A DNA stretch of 64,000 bases from Hyphomicrobium_A sp036559705. Lineage in GTDB: Bacteria; Pseudomonadota; Alphaproteobacteria; Rhizobiales; Hyphomicrobiaceae. The translations under genes and the position numbers were made by a program. The stretch is from positions 48,820 to 112,819 of the forward strand of contig DATBSP010000053.1 of NCBI GenBank assembly GCA_036559705.1. Direction: 5' to 3'. The notes below the pieces were generated by a model. The model ran no database searches. It worked only from the letters and a program-made list of their open reading frames with translations, and was not told where the DNA came from. Below, piece after piece: positions 34,462 to 44,890 of the stretch (its first letter is position 1; each line of letters begins with the position of its first letter).

Positions 34462-36894
34462 ATGAAGTTCACGCTGTCCTGGCTCAAGGATCATCTGAAG
34501 ACCAAAGCGACGGTCGATGAGATCGCCACCCGGCTGTCCGCGATCGGCCTGGAGGTCGAGAGCGTCGACAATCCGGCCGACAAGCTCGCTGCGTTTCGCG
34601 TCGCGCGCATCGTAAAGGCCGGCAAGCATCCCAATGCCGACAAACTGCAGGTGGTGCAGGTTGAGGTGGAGAAGGGGGCTCCGCTGCTAGAAGTGGTCTG
34701 CGGCGCTCCCAATGCGCGCGCGGGTCTCATCGGCGTATTTGCGCCGCTGGGCACTTACATTCCCGGCTCGAAGATCACGCTCGAGAAGAAGCCTGTGCGC
34801 GGCATCGTGTCGAATGGCATGATGTGCTCGGCGGCGGAGCTGGAGCTCTCCGCGGAGGCTGCCGGGATCATCGAGCTGCCCGCCGACATGGCGAGCCACG
34901 TCGGCGGGCGTTATGTCGAGGTGATGGAGCTCGCCGACCCCGTGTTCGAGGTGAAGCTGACGCCGAACCGGCCCGACTGCACAGGCGTGCGCGGCATAGC
35001 GCGCGATCTGGCGGCTGCAGGTCTCGGTACCCTGAAGCCTGAGAAGGCGATATCAGGCGTTGAAGGGGCAGCACCCTGTCCGACGGATATCAAGCTCGAG
35101 TTTTCCAAGGAAACGAGAAGTGCGTGTCCCGTGTTCGCCGCACGCTGCATCAAGGGCGTCACGAACGGCCCCTCGCCTGCCTGGCTGCAGACGCGCCTCA
35201 AGGCGGTCGGTCTGCGGTCCATCAACGCGCTGGTCGACGTGACCAACTACATTAGCCTGGACCGCGGCCGTCCCCTGCATGTCTACGACGCCGACAAGCT
35301 AAAGGGCGCCGTTCGCGCGCGCCTCGGCAAGGTGGGCGAGAAGTTCCTTGGCCTCGACGGTAAGGAGCACGCGGTCGACGAGACGATGTGCGTCATCGCT
35401 GACGACAACGGCCCGCTCGGACTTGGCGGCATCATTGGCGGCGAAGCCTCGAGCTCGATTGAAGCGACGGTCAACGTGTTGATCGAGAGCGCCTACTTCG
35501 ATCCGGCGCGTACCGCTGCGACCGGACGCAAGACCGGCCTCGTGACGGACGCGCGCTATCGCTTCGAACGGGGCGTCGATCCGGCCTTTGTGGTGCCGGG
35601 CCTCGATTTGGCGACGCAGATGATCCTCAAGATCTGCGGCGGCAAGCCGTCCAAGGCGACAGTCGCCGGTGCGGTGCCGGAGGGGCGCCACAGCATCACC
35701 TTCGACACTGGGAAAGTCGCGAAGCTGGCGGGGCTTGATCTGCCCGAGGGCGAGATCAGAACGATACTGGAATCGCTCGGTTGCGATGTCCTCGGAAAGG
35801 GCGATGTCGTTAGCGTGACTACTCCGTCTTGGCGGCCTGACTTGCACGGCCCCGCGGACCTCGTCGAGGAAGTCGTACGCATTGCCGGACTCGATCGCGT
35901 GCCAGCGACGCCGCTGCCGCGTCCGGCGGGCGTTGCGCGTCCCGTATTGACCGAGCGCCAGAAGCGTGCGCGCCGTGCCCGCCGCACGCTCGCCGCCCGC
36001 GGTCTCGTCGAGGCCATCACCTGGTCGTTCATCCCTGCCGCCGAGGCGAAGGCGTTCAGCGGCGGCGCGGCCGCGCTTGAGCTTTCCAATCCGATCTCGA
36101 CGGAAATGTCGTCGATGCGCCCGGGGTTGCTGCCCGGCTTGCTCGCGGCGCTGAAGCGCAACCGCAATCGCGGTTTCAGCGATGCGGCGCTCTTCGAGTT
36201 GGGGCAGGCGTACCGCGGCGACAAGGCGGACGAGCAATATCTCTCGGCCTCCGGCGTTCGCGCCGGAACCGCCAAGCTCGGGGGAAGCGGCCGCCATTGG
36301 GATGGCGCCGCCAAGGACGTCGACCTGTTCGACGCTAAGGCCGACGTGTTCGCGGTGGTGGCGGCGCTGGGCATCGATCCCGCAAAGGCGCAGATCAGCC
36401 GTGACGCACCGGCCTGGTATCACCCGGGCCGCTCCGGCACACTGCGCCTTGGCCCCAAGACGATCCTGGCGCACTTCGGCGAGCTGCATCCGGTGACACT
36501 CAAGGCGCTCGACGTCGCGGCGCCTGTTGCCGCCTTCGAAGTGTTCCTCGAAGCGCTGCCGGTGCAAAAGACCAAGGGCCGCGCCAAGCCGCGCCTTGAG
36601 GCCGCCGATCTTTTGCCGGTGCACCGCGACTTCGCCTTCGTGCTCGACCGCGACGTCCCGGCCGGAGACGTCGTGCGTGCTGCCGCCGGCGCCGACAAGA
36701 CGCTTATCCGCGAGGTTTCGGTGTTCGACGTTTTCGAGGGTGGCGCGCTGGCGGACGAAGGCAAGAAGTCGCTAGCCATCGAAGTGACGCTGCAACCCAC
36801 CACCGAGACGCTGACCGACAAAGACATTGAGGCGGTGGTGCAGAAGGTTGCGGCCGCCGTGAAATCGGCGACGGGCGGCGAGATACGATCCTAA
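34462..36894 (+). CDS. pheT: Phenylalanyl-tRNA synthetase beta subunit
   Basis: An 810-residue tRNA-binding and editing subunit. Order: N-terminal EMAP-like tRNA-binding domain (about 40-150: AGKHPNADKLQVVQVEV, VVCGAPNARAG, MMCSAAELEL), the B3/B4 editing domain (LVDVTNYISLDRGRPLHVYDADKL), the B5 domain, a catalytic-like core and a C-terminal ferredoxin-fold anticodon-binding domain (HRDFAFVLDRDVPAGDV). 10 bp after pheS. Confidence 0.97.
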   Translation: MKFTLSWLKDHLKTKATVDEIATRLSAIGLEVESVDNPADKLAAFRVARIVKAGKHPNADKLQVVQVEVEKGAPLLEVVCGAPNARAGLIGVFAPLGTYIPGSKITLEKKPVRGIVSNGMMCSAAELELSAEAAGIIELPADMASHVGGRYVEVMELADPVFEVKLTPNRPDCTGVRGIARDLAAAGLGTLKPEKAISGVEGAAPCPTDIKLEFSKETRSACPVFAARCIKGVTNGPSPAWLQTRLKAVGLRSINALVDVTNYISLDRGRPLHVYDADKLKGAVRARLGKVGEKFLGLDGKEHAVDETMCVIADDNGPLGLGGIIGGEASSSIEATVNVLIESAYFDPARTAATGRKTGLVTDARYRFERGVDPAFVVPGLDLATQMILKICGGKPSKATVAGAVPEGRHSITFDTGKVAKLAGLDLPEGEIRTILESLGCDVLGKGDVVSVTTPSWRPDLHGPADLVEEVVRIAGLDRVPATPLPRPAGVARPVLTERQKRARRARRTLAARGLVEAITWSFIPAAEAKAFSGGAAALELSNPISTEMSSMRPGLLPGLLAALKRNRNRGFSDAALFELGQAYRGDKADEQYLSASGVRAGTAKLGGSGRHWDGAAKDVDLFDAKADVFAVVAALGIDPAKAQISRDAPAWYHPGRSGTLRLGPKTILAHFGELHPVTLKALDVAAPVAAFEVFLEALPVQKTKGRAKPRLEAADLLPVHRDFAFVLDRDVPAGDVVRAAAGADKTLIREVSVFDVFEGGALADEGKKSLAIEVTLQPTTETLTDKDIEAVVQKVAAAVKSATGGEIRS

Positions 36895-36976
36895 GCGTAG
36901 CGGTTTAGGGTTTTTCAGAGTATTGCGTGCTTCGTGGTGGCGCGGGCGCTCGGCTCGCGCGGAGGAACATGCACCG

Positions 36977-37132
36977 ATGGACAATCGTAAGCTTCTCATG
37001 TTCGGCTTCATCGCCTGCATATTGGCCGCGCTGGCCTACACATTTGTGTTCGCCGATCTGCCGTTCGCGACGCCGGAAATGCCGTCTACCGTGCCCGCGG
37101 CCGATCCGGCTCCTGCGCCTCCGGCTCAGTGA
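36977..37132 (+). CDS. Small single-helix membrane protein (51 aa)
   Basis: ATG at 36977 after GGAGG (spacing about 12). The peptide MDNRKLLMFGFIACILAALAYTFVFADLPF has one clear membrane helix followed by a Pro/Ala-rich tail (AADPAPAPPAQ). Another frame in the same place (ATG at 36969) is Arg/Pro-rich and less likely. Function unknown. The gene stands alone between pheT and ndh. Confidence 0.5.
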   Translation: MDNRKLLMFGFIACILAALAYTFVFADLPFATPEMPSTVPAADPAPAPPAQ

Positions 37133-37273
37133 TCTTCCACGTCATCCTGTCGCAAGCCTAGCCGCGCCTCGCCTGCGCTATTAAATCGATGCGGACCGCG
37201 ATAGGGCGCGGGACGTCGACGGGTGCTATAAGCCCGTCGGCCCATAGTTTCCCATCGGCATGAGGCGGTTGCG

Positions 37274-38641
37274 ATGACTGAGATGACGACCGCCACCGCG
37301 GCGACGAGGGTAATGCCCGTCGGCGATTACAGCGACCTGCCTCACATCATCATCGTCGGCGGCGGTGCCGGCGGCCTGGAGCTGGCGACGCGTCTTGGCG
37401 ACAAGCTCGGCCGCAAGAAAAAGGCGAAGATCTCGCTCATCGAGCGCGCGCGCACGCATGTCTGGAAACCGCTGCTGCACGAGATTGCGGCCGGCAGCAT
37501 GGATACGGCGCAGCACGAGCTGGAATACCAGGCGCAGGGCTACTGGCATGGGTTCCAGTTCCGCTACGGCGAGATGACCGGGATCGATCGCAAGAAGCAG
37601 CTCGTATTCCTCGCCGCCACCTACGATGAGGATGGCCGGCAGATCACGCCGGTGCGCTCTTTCCGCTACGATACGCTGATCATCGCCATCGGCTGCGTCG
37701 GCAACGACTTCGGCACGCCCGGTGTCAACGAGTACGCCATTATGCTCGATAAGCCCGAGCAGGCCGAGCGCTTCAACCGCCGCTTGATCAACGCCTGCGT
37801 GCGCGCCTATGCCCAGCCCGAGCCGATCCGCCCGGGCCAGCTCGACGTGGCGATCATCGGCGCCGGCGCGACTGGCACTGAGCTTGCCGCCGAGTTGCAC
37901 CAGACGACGCGCGGCGTCGTCGCCTTTGGGCTCGACAAGATCGACCCGGAGAAGGATATCAAGATCACGCTCATCGAAGCGGCGCCGCGCATTCTCCCGG
38001 CGCTGCCCGAGCGCATATCGGATGCGGTCGCCGAGACGCTGCGCAAGCTGCACGTCGAGATTCGCACGGGGTCCCCGGTGACGGCGGTGACGGCCGAGGG
38101 CGTCAAGGTGGCCGATGGCAGCTTCATTCCGTCCGAGCTCGTCGTCTGGGCGGCGGGCGTCAAGGGCCCAGACGTGCTGGCCAAGCTCGACGGGCTTGAG
38201 GTCAGCCGCTCAAATCAGCTCGTCGTCACCGACACGCTGCAAACGACGCGCGATCCGAACATCTTCGCCATGGGCGACTGCGCCTATCTCGTGCCGAAGG
38301 GGGAGAGCGCTCCTATTCCGCCGCGCGCGCAGGCAGCGCATCAGGAAGCCTCGCACCTCTACACCGAGATCCAGCGCAAGATGCGTGGCGAGCCGTTGCG
38401 GCCGTTCAAGTATCGCGACTTTGGCTCGCTGGTGTCGCTCGGCGAATATTCGACCGTCGGCAGCCTCATGGGATTCATCGGCGGCCGCAGCCTATTGGTC
38501 GAGGGCCTGTTTGCGCGGCTGATGTACCGCTCGCTTTACAAGATGCACGAGGTCGCGCTGCATGGGCCGGGCAAGGTCTTCCTCGACACCCTGTCACGCA
38601 TGCTGACGCGACGCACCGAGCCGGTGGTCAAGCTCCACTAA
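37274..38641 (+). CDS. ndh: Type II NADH dehydrogenase (NDH-2)
   Basis: Monotopic flavoprotein that passes electrons from NADH to quinone without pumping. The 455 residues have the FAD motif HIIIVGGGAGGLELATRLG, the NAD motif VAIIGAGATGTELAAEL, TLIEAAPRILP, VVWAAGVKGPDVL and FAMGDCAYLV. The C-terminal amphipathic region (GLFARLMYRSLYKMHEVALHG) is the membrane anchor seen in the family. Confidence 0.95.
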   Translation: MTEMTTATAATRVMPVGDYSDLPHIIIVGGGAGGLELATRLGDKLGRKKKAKISLIERARTHVWKPLLHEIAAGSMDTAQHELEYQAQGYWHGFQFRYGEMTGIDRKKQLVFLAATYDEDGRQITPVRSFRYDTLIIAIGCVGNDFGTPGVNEYAIMLDKPEQAERFNRRLINACVRAYAQPEPIRPGQLDVAIIGAGATGTELAAELHQTTRGVVAFGLDKIDPEKDIKITLIEAAPRILPALPERISDAVAETLRKLHVEIRTGSPVTAVTAEGVKVADGSFIPSELVVWAAGVKGPDVLAKLDGLEVSRSNQLVVTDTLQTTRDPNIFAMGDCAYLVPKGESAPIPPRAQAAHQEASHLYTEIQRKMRGEPLRPFKYRDFGSLVSLGEYSTVGSLMGFIGGRSLLVEGLFARLMYRSLYKMHEVALHGPGKVFLDTLSRMLTRRTEPVVKLH

Positions 38642-38658
38642 TCCCGCGCGGGCGGCGC

Positions 38659-40170
38659 CTAGCCGCCGCGGCGCAGCGCCCCGAGAAGCTCGGGCGTTGC
38701 GTAGGAATCCGCCGGCAAGCTCAGCTTGATCTGCATGTCCTTTACCGCCGCGCGCGTCTTGGCACCGGCCAGACCGTCGATCTTGCCGACGTCGTAGCCG
38801 CGGCTGGCGAGGATCTGCTGCAACTCTTTGGTTTGGGCCGCGTCGAGGCCGTTGGTATCGCCGCGGCCGCGCGACATGGCCCCCGCACCGTCGATCCGCG
38901 TTGCCAGATACGCCGCCGTCGTCGCGTAGCTCAGCGAGTTGTTCCACTCTGTGTAGATATCGAAGTTCGGGTAGGCGAGGAACGCCGGCCCGTTGCGGCC
39001 CATGGGCAGCAGCAGGGAAGCCTGCATGTTGTCGGCGGTGATGGCGCTGCCGTCGGGGTACTGGATGCCCCATTGGGTCCACTGCGTGCGCGGCAGCTTG
39101 ATGGCGAGGTCGGCCTGGTCCCACGGGAGGTCCTGCGTCACGCGCACCTCCTCGATCCACGGCTCGTTCGGGCGCCAGCCGAGGTTCTGCATGTAGTTCG
39201 CCGTCGAGCCGATGACGTCGTCGTCGTTGGAGAACAGGTTGATACGCCCGTCGCCGTCATAGTCGATGGCGTAGTCGAGATAGCGCGTCGGCAGGAACTG
39301 CGTCTGCCCGATCTCACCGGCCCACGAGCCGATCATGCCGGACGGGCTCATGTCGCCGCGATCGATGATCTGCAGCGCCGCGATCAGCTCCTCGGTGAAC
39401 ATCTCGCCGCGGCGGCAATCATAGGCGAGGGCGACGAGGGACGGCAGAATGGGGAGCTTCCCCATGCCCGCGCCGAAGTCGCTCTCGAGAGCCCAGAAGC
39501 CCGTGACGACCGAAGCGGGCACGCCGAATTCCGTTTTCGCGCGCTCGAACGTGGCGCGATGCTCGGCGACCTTGCGCTTGCTCGACTGCACGCGGTTCGG
39601 CGTCGCCAGCTTGGTCTGGAAGTCGAGGAAGCTCATGACGAAGATGGCGCCCTGCTTGCGATCTCGCCCGATGATCTGCGTGCTGAGCGGAATCTCGTCG
39701 ACGATGGCGATCGACTGACGGCTGACGCCGCGCGCCGCCGCTTCCTTGCGGAAGCGCGCCTTCCACGCTTCGAAGCTCTCGGTGTTGCGGCAGTTCTCCT
39801 TCGCCGGCGGATGCGGCGGGCGCTTCTGCGGATGCGTGCCATGGGCGGATACCGGCGCCGCCGCCTGCGCGACCGGCGCCTGCCCAGGAGCGGCCTGCGC
39901 CGGCGCCGCCTGTGCCGGGGCGACTTCAGCCGGGGCGGTCTGCGCGGGAGCGGCAGCGGCGGGCGCCGCATCGGTCGGTGCTACGGTGTTCGGCGCGACT
40001 GCGGCCGGCGGGGGCACCGCCTGCGGCGGCGCCTTGCGCACCGGCTTCTTCTTCGGCGGCACTACCTTGAAGGCGGGCGAAGATTCGATCTGGGCGGCGG
40101 CAATGCCGGTCGCGGCGGTGGCAAAAAGAATGGCCGCGGCCGCAGCCGCGCAGAATCTCATAACGTCCAT
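38659..40170 (-). CDS. mltB: Lytic murein transglycosylase (MltB-type) with peptidoglycan-binding domain
   Basis: Cleaves peptidoglycan to anhydromuramyl products in the periplasm. The 503 residues include a signal peptide (FCAAAAAAILFATAATGIAAAQ), a Pro/Ala-rich linker of about 90 residues (APAQTAPAEV repeats), the SLT_2 domain with the catalytic Glu in GFWALESDFGAGMG, IGSWAGEIGQTQFLPTRYLDYAIDYDGDG, and a C-terminal PG-binding domain (ILASRGYDVGKIDGLAGAKTRAAVKDMQ). Start at 40170; the frame upstream to 40320 lacks a signal. Confidence 0.93.
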   Translation of the reverse strand: MDVMRFCAAAAAAILFATAATGIAAAQIESSPAFKVVPPKKKPVRKAPPQAVPPPAAVAPNTVAPTDAAPAAAAPAQTAPAEVAPAQAAPAQAAPGQAPVAQAAAPVSAHGTHPQKRPPHPPAKENCRNTESFEAWKARFRKEAAARGVSRQSIAIVDEIPLSTQIIGRDRKQGAIFVMSFLDFQTKLATPNRVQSSKRKVAEHRATFERAKTEFGVPASVVTGFWALESDFGAGMGKLPILPSLVALAYDCRRGEMFTEELIAALQIIDRGDMSPSGMIGSWAGEIGQTQFLPTRYLDYAIDYDGDGRINLFSNDDDVIGSTANYMQNLGWRPNEPWIEEVRVTQDLPWDQADLAIKLPRTQWTQWGIQYPDGSAITADNMQASLLLPMGRNGPAFLAYPNFDIYTEWNNSLSYATTAAYLATRIDGAGAMSRGRGDTNGLDAAQTKELQQILASRGYDVGKIDGLAGAKTRAAVKDMQIKLSLPADSYATPELLGALRRGG

Positions 40171-40558
40171 TACGCGTCCTTCGGCGTTTTTTTGCGATCG
40201 CGGCGTACTCAATGCCGCTCGGTATGGCCGCGTCAAGACGCTGGGACCGGGCCAATGTGCGGTATTTCGGCCGTTCCACAATGATCCGGGAGCTTTGGCG
40301 CCAGGGTGGCCTTTGGCCATCTTGTTATCTTAACACCCTTTTTTCCGTCGGCCGGCCGGTGTCACGGAGCGGCATCGACGCCGGAAGCGCGGTTGCGGTT
40401 GGTGTTGTGCGGTGCGGTGGCGGAACCGCATTGCCCCGGTAGTCGTTTGACCGTCAAGCCACTCTTCCCCGGAGGATGGCCTCCCTAAGAAGACGTGGCG
40501 ATTTCGCGGGCGCTGGCTTCCTTGGCCAAGCGTCCCGCTTTGATATGGAGGAAGCACC
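40171..40558. other. Gene-free stretch between mltB and the small secreted protein
   Basis: 388 bp shared by the divergent mltB and 40559 genes. Contains a T-run (CCCTTTTTTCCG near 40335) and GC-rich palindromic fragments (GGCCGGCCGG) but no reading frame with credible composition and no RNA gene that I can recognise. Confidence 0.5.
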
Positions 40559-40714
40559 ATGAAGGCCCTTATGTCTGTTCTGGCCTTGAGCTTTACGGTT
40601 GCCTTCATCGCGCCGGCGCTCGCGGCCGACCCACCGAAAACGAAGGCCGACTGCGAGAAGATGAAAATGATTTGGGACGACGCGACGAAGACGTGCGTCG
40701 AGGCGAAGAAGTAG
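40559..40714 (+). CDS. Small secreted two-cysteine protein (51 aa)
   Basis: The ATG follows GGAGGAAG at 6 nt. The peptide has a signal MKALMSVLALSFTVAFIAPALAA with a likely cleavage after ALA, leaving about 28 residues: DPPKTKADCEKMKMIWDDA then TKTCVEAKK. Two cysteines, 14 residues apart, could form one disulphide. Tiny secreted proteins of the type 'CEKAGMIWDDATKTC' are frequent in Hyphomicrobiales; no function known. A hairpin terminator follows 14 bp after the stop, which supports a monocistronic gene. Confidence 0.75.
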   Translation: MKALMSVLALSFTVAFIAPALAADPPKTKADCEKMKMIWDDATKTCVEAKK

Positions 40715-40727
40715 GACGGAAGCGATG

Positions 40728-40756
40728 ACGGCGGGTTCTCGAACCCGCCGTTCTTG
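40728..40756 (+). terminator. Terminator after the small secreted protein
   Basis: Long stem ACGGCGGGTTC / GAACCCGCCGT closing a tight loop, followed by TCTTG. The T-tract is short, so strength is uncertain. Confidence 0.65.
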
Positions 40757-40977
40757 ACCCTGCAGGTATGATCGAGCGGGTCGCGTCGGGACGGCGGAGC
40801 GCCCGCCCCCATAGTTCCGGATGCGGCTGCAGTGCGCGCCTTTGCCGATCCCTGGGGTTTAGTTGCTGATCCAGAGCAGTCACTGACGTCGCGGCGCTTT
40901 GCGCCGGCGCTGCCAGCCGAAAACCTGCGCCGCCGCGCCCCTTTCTCCCTCGGAGGGGTGGTGCTATCTAGCGCGCC

Positions 40978-42780
40978 ATGACCGACACCCCCTTCATCCG
41001 CAACTTCTCCATCATCGCCCACATTGACCACGGAAAGTCGACCCTCTCGGATCGGCTCATCCAGCTGTGCGGCAACGTCGCCGACCGCGATATGAAGGAG
41101 CAGCTCCTCGATTCCATGGATATCGAGCGCGAGCGCGGCATCACCATCAAGGCGCAGACCGTGCGCCTCGACTACAAGGCCAAGGACGGCAAGAAGTATC
41201 AGCTCAATCTGATGGACACGCCGGGGCACGTCGACTTCGCCTACGAGGTGTCGCGCTGTCTTGCCGCCTGCGAGGGCGCCATTCTGGTCGTCGATGCGAG
41301 CCAGGGCGTCGAGGCGCAGACCCTCGCCAACGTCTACCAGGCGCTCGACAACAATCTCGATATCCTGCCCGTCCTCAACAAGGTGGACCTGCCGGCCGCC
41401 GACGCGGATCGCGTCAAGCAGCAGATCGAGGACGTGATCGGCCTTGATGCATCGAACGCGATTCCGATTTCGGCTAAGACAGGCCTCAATGTCGAGGCGG
41501 TGCTGGAAGCGATCGTCGAGCGGCTGCCGCAGCCAAAGGGCGATGCAAGCAAGCCACTCAAGGCCCTGCTGATCGACAGCTGGTACGACGCCTATCTCGG
41601 CGTCGTCGTGCTCGTGCGAATCATCGACGGCATGCTGCGCAAGGGCCAGAAGATCACTTTGATGTCGACCGACGCCAGCTATCAGATCGAGCGCGTCGGG
41701 GTGTTCCGCCCCAAGCAGGAGATGATGGACCAGCTCGGCCCCGGCGAGGTCGGCTTCTTCACCGCGGCCATCAAGGAGGTCGCCGATACGCGTGTCGGCG
41801 ACACGGTCACCGATGCACGCAATCCAACCACCGAGGCGCTTCCGGGCTTCAAGCCGGCGCAGCCGGTGGTGTTCTGCGGACTGTTTCCCGTCGACGCCGC
41901 CGACTTTGCCGAGTTGCGCGAAGCCATGGGCAGGCTGCGTCTCAACGATGCGAGCTTCTCGTTCGAGATGGAGACCTCGGCGGCGCTCGGGCTCGGCTTC
42001 CGCTGCGGCTTCCTCGGCCTCCTGCACCTCGAGATCATCACCGAGCGCCTCGAGCGCGAGTTCGGCCTCGACCTCATCACCACGGCGCCGAGCGTCATCT
42101 ACAATATCCACCTGACAGACAAATCGATGCTGGAGATGCACAATCCGGCCGACATGCCGGACCCGGTGCGCATCGAGCGCATCGAGGAGCCGTGGATCAA
42201 GGCGACGATCATGGTGCCCGACGAATATCTCGGCGGCATCCTGAAGCTGTGCCAGGACCGGCGCGGGCGGCAGAAGGAGCTCACCTACGCCGGCAGCCGC
42301 GCCATGCTCGTCTACGAATTGCCGCTCAACGAGGTGGTGTTCGACTTCTACGATCGCCTGAAGTCGATCTCCAAAGGCTATGCTTCGTTCGACTATCAGA
42401 TGATCGGCTGCGAGGAGGGCGACCTCGTTAAGATGACAATCCTTGTCAACGCCGAGCCGGTCGATGCGCTGTCGATCATCGTGCACCGCTCACGCGCCGA
42501 GGCACGCGGGCGCACCATGTGCGAGAAGCTGAAGGATCTCATCCCGCAGCACATGTTCGTCATTCCGGTGCAGGCGGCAATCGGCGGCCGCATCATCGCG
42601 CGCGAGACCATCCGTGCCCTGCGCAAGGACGTGATCGCCAAGTGCTATGGCGGCGACATCACGCGTAAGCGCAAGCTTCTCGAGAAGCAGAAGAAGGGCA
42701 AGAAGAAGATGCGCCAGTTCGGGCAGGTCGAGATCCCGCAGGAGGCGTTCATCGCTGCCCTGAAGATGGACGAGAACTGA
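40978..42780 (+). CDS. lepA: Elongation factor 4
   Basis: Ribosomal back-translocase GTPase of 600 residues. G1 IAHIDHGKSTLSDRL, the RGITIKAQT switch, G3 DTPGHVDF, G4 LNKVDLPAAD; EF-4-specific C-terminal block KKGKKKMRQFGQVEIPQEAF. Full family length. The start at 40978 is the annotated family N-terminus (TDTPFIRNFSIIAHIDHG). Confidence 0.98.
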   Translation: MTDTPFIRNFSIIAHIDHGKSTLSDRLIQLCGNVADRDMKEQLLDSMDIERERGITIKAQTVRLDYKAKDGKKYQLNLMDTPGHVDFAYEVSRCLAACEGAILVVDASQGVEAQTLANVYQALDNNLDILPVLNKVDLPAADADRVKQQIEDVIGLDASNAIPISAKTGLNVEAVLEAIVERLPQPKGDASKPLKALLIDSWYDAYLGVVVLVRIIDGMLRKGQKITLMSTDASYQIERVGVFRPKQEMMDQLGPGEVGFFTAAIKEVADTRVGDTVTDARNPTTEALPGFKPAQPVVFCGLFPVDAADFAELREAMGRLRLNDASFSFEMETSAALGLGFRCGFLGLLHLEIITERLEREFGLDLITTAPSVIYNIHLTDKSMLEMHNPADMPDPVRIERIEEPWIKATIMVPDEYLGGILKLCQDRRGRQKELTYAGSRAMLVYELPLNEVVFDFYDRLKSISKGYASFDYQMIGCEEGDLVKMTILVNAEPVDALSIIVHRSRAEARGRTMCEKLKDLIPQHMFVIPVQAAIGGRIIARETIRALRKDVIAKCYGGDITRKRKLLEKQKKGKKKMRQFGQVEIPQEAFIAALKMDEN

Positions 42781-42968
42781 GCGCCGCGGGCCGTCCGTCG
42801 GCGGCAACAACGACCCGATACTGCGGAATTGGCTGCCGGATGCGTTTGAGCGGACACGGCATCGCCGCGCCATTGCCTCCACCTTGCCATGCGCTCCGGG
42901 GAACATGCGCGCATGTCGCGACGTGACCGGCGTCTGTCACGTCTGCGAATTCGGGAAGGGAGAACATC

Positions 42969-43316
42969 GTGAAACGCATCAAATCAACTATCGCGTCCCT
43001 CATCTGCGCCAGCCTCATGGTTCCGGCGCTGCCGTTTGCGCAAGCCTCAGCGGCGCCGCTCGGCAAGCCGACGATCACGATTGGCGACAGCTACGTAACG
43101 CACGTCGGGCGCGGGGGGCGAGGTTGGGGCCCGGGACCCGGAGCGATCATCGGCGGCATTATTGCGGGAACCCTCATTGCGGCAGCGATCAGCGAGGGTC
43201 GGGCGCACGAGGATGACATCGCGCGCTGCGAGTACGAGTTCCGCTCATTCGATCGCCACACCGGAACCTACATCAATCGCTACGGCGAAGAGCGCATCTG
43301 CCCCTATCTGCGCTAG
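42969..43316 (+). CDS. BA14K-type secreted protein
   Basis: GTG start with GGGAGAA upstream. The 115 residues have a signal (SLICASLMVPALPFAQASA), a Gly-rich middle with a membrane-like helix (AIIGGIIAGTLIAAAI) and an end CEYEFRSFDRHTGTYINRYGEERICPYL, the signature of the BA14K family found in rhizobia and Brucella, whose founder is an immunoreactive lectin-like protein. The two cysteines frame the FRSFD motif as usual. Followed by a hairpin terminator. Confidence 0.8.
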   Translation: MKRIKSTIASLICASLMVPALPFAQASAAPLGKPTITIGDSYVTHVGRGGRGWGPGPGAIIGGIIAGTLIAAAISEGRAHEDDIARCEYEFRSFDRHTGTYINRYGEERICPYLR

Positions 43317-43345
43317 GCCGAGCGGCAACACGCGAGGGTCTTTGC

Positions 43346-43384
43346 TGAGGCGCTGGTTGCAAGCCGCGGCGCCTCATCGCTTTT
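43346..43384 (+). terminator. Terminator after the BA14K gene
   Basis: Stem TGAGGCGC / GCGCCTCA with a 15-nt loop, then TCGCTTTT. The remainder of the 347-bp gap up to 43663 has no coding sequence that I trust. Confidence 0.7.
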
Positions 43385-43663
43385 GAGGACACATACGGCG
43401 CATCGCCGCAGCACGTTAACCTTGCCCCATTCTCACCACATGGCGTGGCAGAGTGACTCTCAACCCGGCACGGTCATCATCACGCGGTGACCACTGCGAA
43501 GTCCACTCGACGGACAGGCGAGTTGGCAACCGGGGACTGCGCAGGCTCGTGAACTTGGCGGCTGGCTGTGTGCGGCCGTCGATGCAGATCGAGCTGCGAA
43601 TGTGGAATGGGCGCGAGCCACAAGCGGGCCGCCCCGAAAATCTTGACATACCCAGGAGTGATC

Positions 43664-44395
<732 letters not shown>

Positions 44396-44890
44396 CCCAC
44401 GAACGCGTGCTGCCGCCTGCGTGCACGTGCCGGCGGCAGCAACGCAACCCAAAGTGTCAGGCGCGCTTCGCGTGCCTACCTGCTTGCCCGGTTGCGCCAC
44501 AAATGACGACGCCCTCTGGGTGACCTCCTGGTGCCGGCTTCCGCCATCATCTTGCCGCTCCAACACGCCGTAAAATTGCCGCGATCTGGCGGCGCCTCGG
44601 CCCGGCGTGAAAGAGCGAAATGCGCGTCAAGATGTGCCGACAAGTCCAGAGAATCTGGGCCCTTTGGCACCATGATTACCGCCCTCGGCGAAGGCCGCCG
44701 GAGCCCGTCTAGACCCCTCATCGTTGCCTTGCCTTTCGCTATAGGTCGGTTCATATAGGGCCGATCGAACACGCCTTGGTTTACTCTACGACGGTGCTAC
44801 TGCGCCGACACTGGACGTCTCCATCGCGCGATTTGATGTCCTTCGACATTCCCGTCGAAGGGGATTGCCTAATTGCTCTGGAGGCACTTG
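44396..44890. other. 495-bp gene-free region before cspA
   Basis: Holds a 10-bp-stem hairpin (TGCTGCCGCC / GGCGGCAGCA, 44408-44441) just after the M15-like gene, probably its transcript end though no T-tract follows, and near the right end the cspA leader. Reading frames here are composition-poor and I accept none. Confidence 0.5.
44840..44861 (+). promoter_or_regulatory. cspA: cspA leader hairpin
   Basis: Stem CCTTCGAC / GTCGAAGG with a 6-nt loop, 29 bp before the cspA ATG. Cold-shock genes commonly have structured leaders that change with temperature; the role here is inferred. Confidence 0.45.

Noticed and set aside
35299..36624. 441-codon minus-strand frame opposite pheT
   Set aside because: Shadow of pheT, composition unlike a real protein.
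38833..40284. 483-codon plus-strand frame opposite mltB
   Set aside because: Antisense of the transglycosylase and its Ala/Pro linker; Arg-rich with no domain.
40330..42486. 718-codon open frame on the minus strand opposite lepA
   Set aside because: It is the antisense of lepA in the GC-rich frame; composition is His/Arg/Leu-rich with no fold, and lepA is unmistakable on the other strand.
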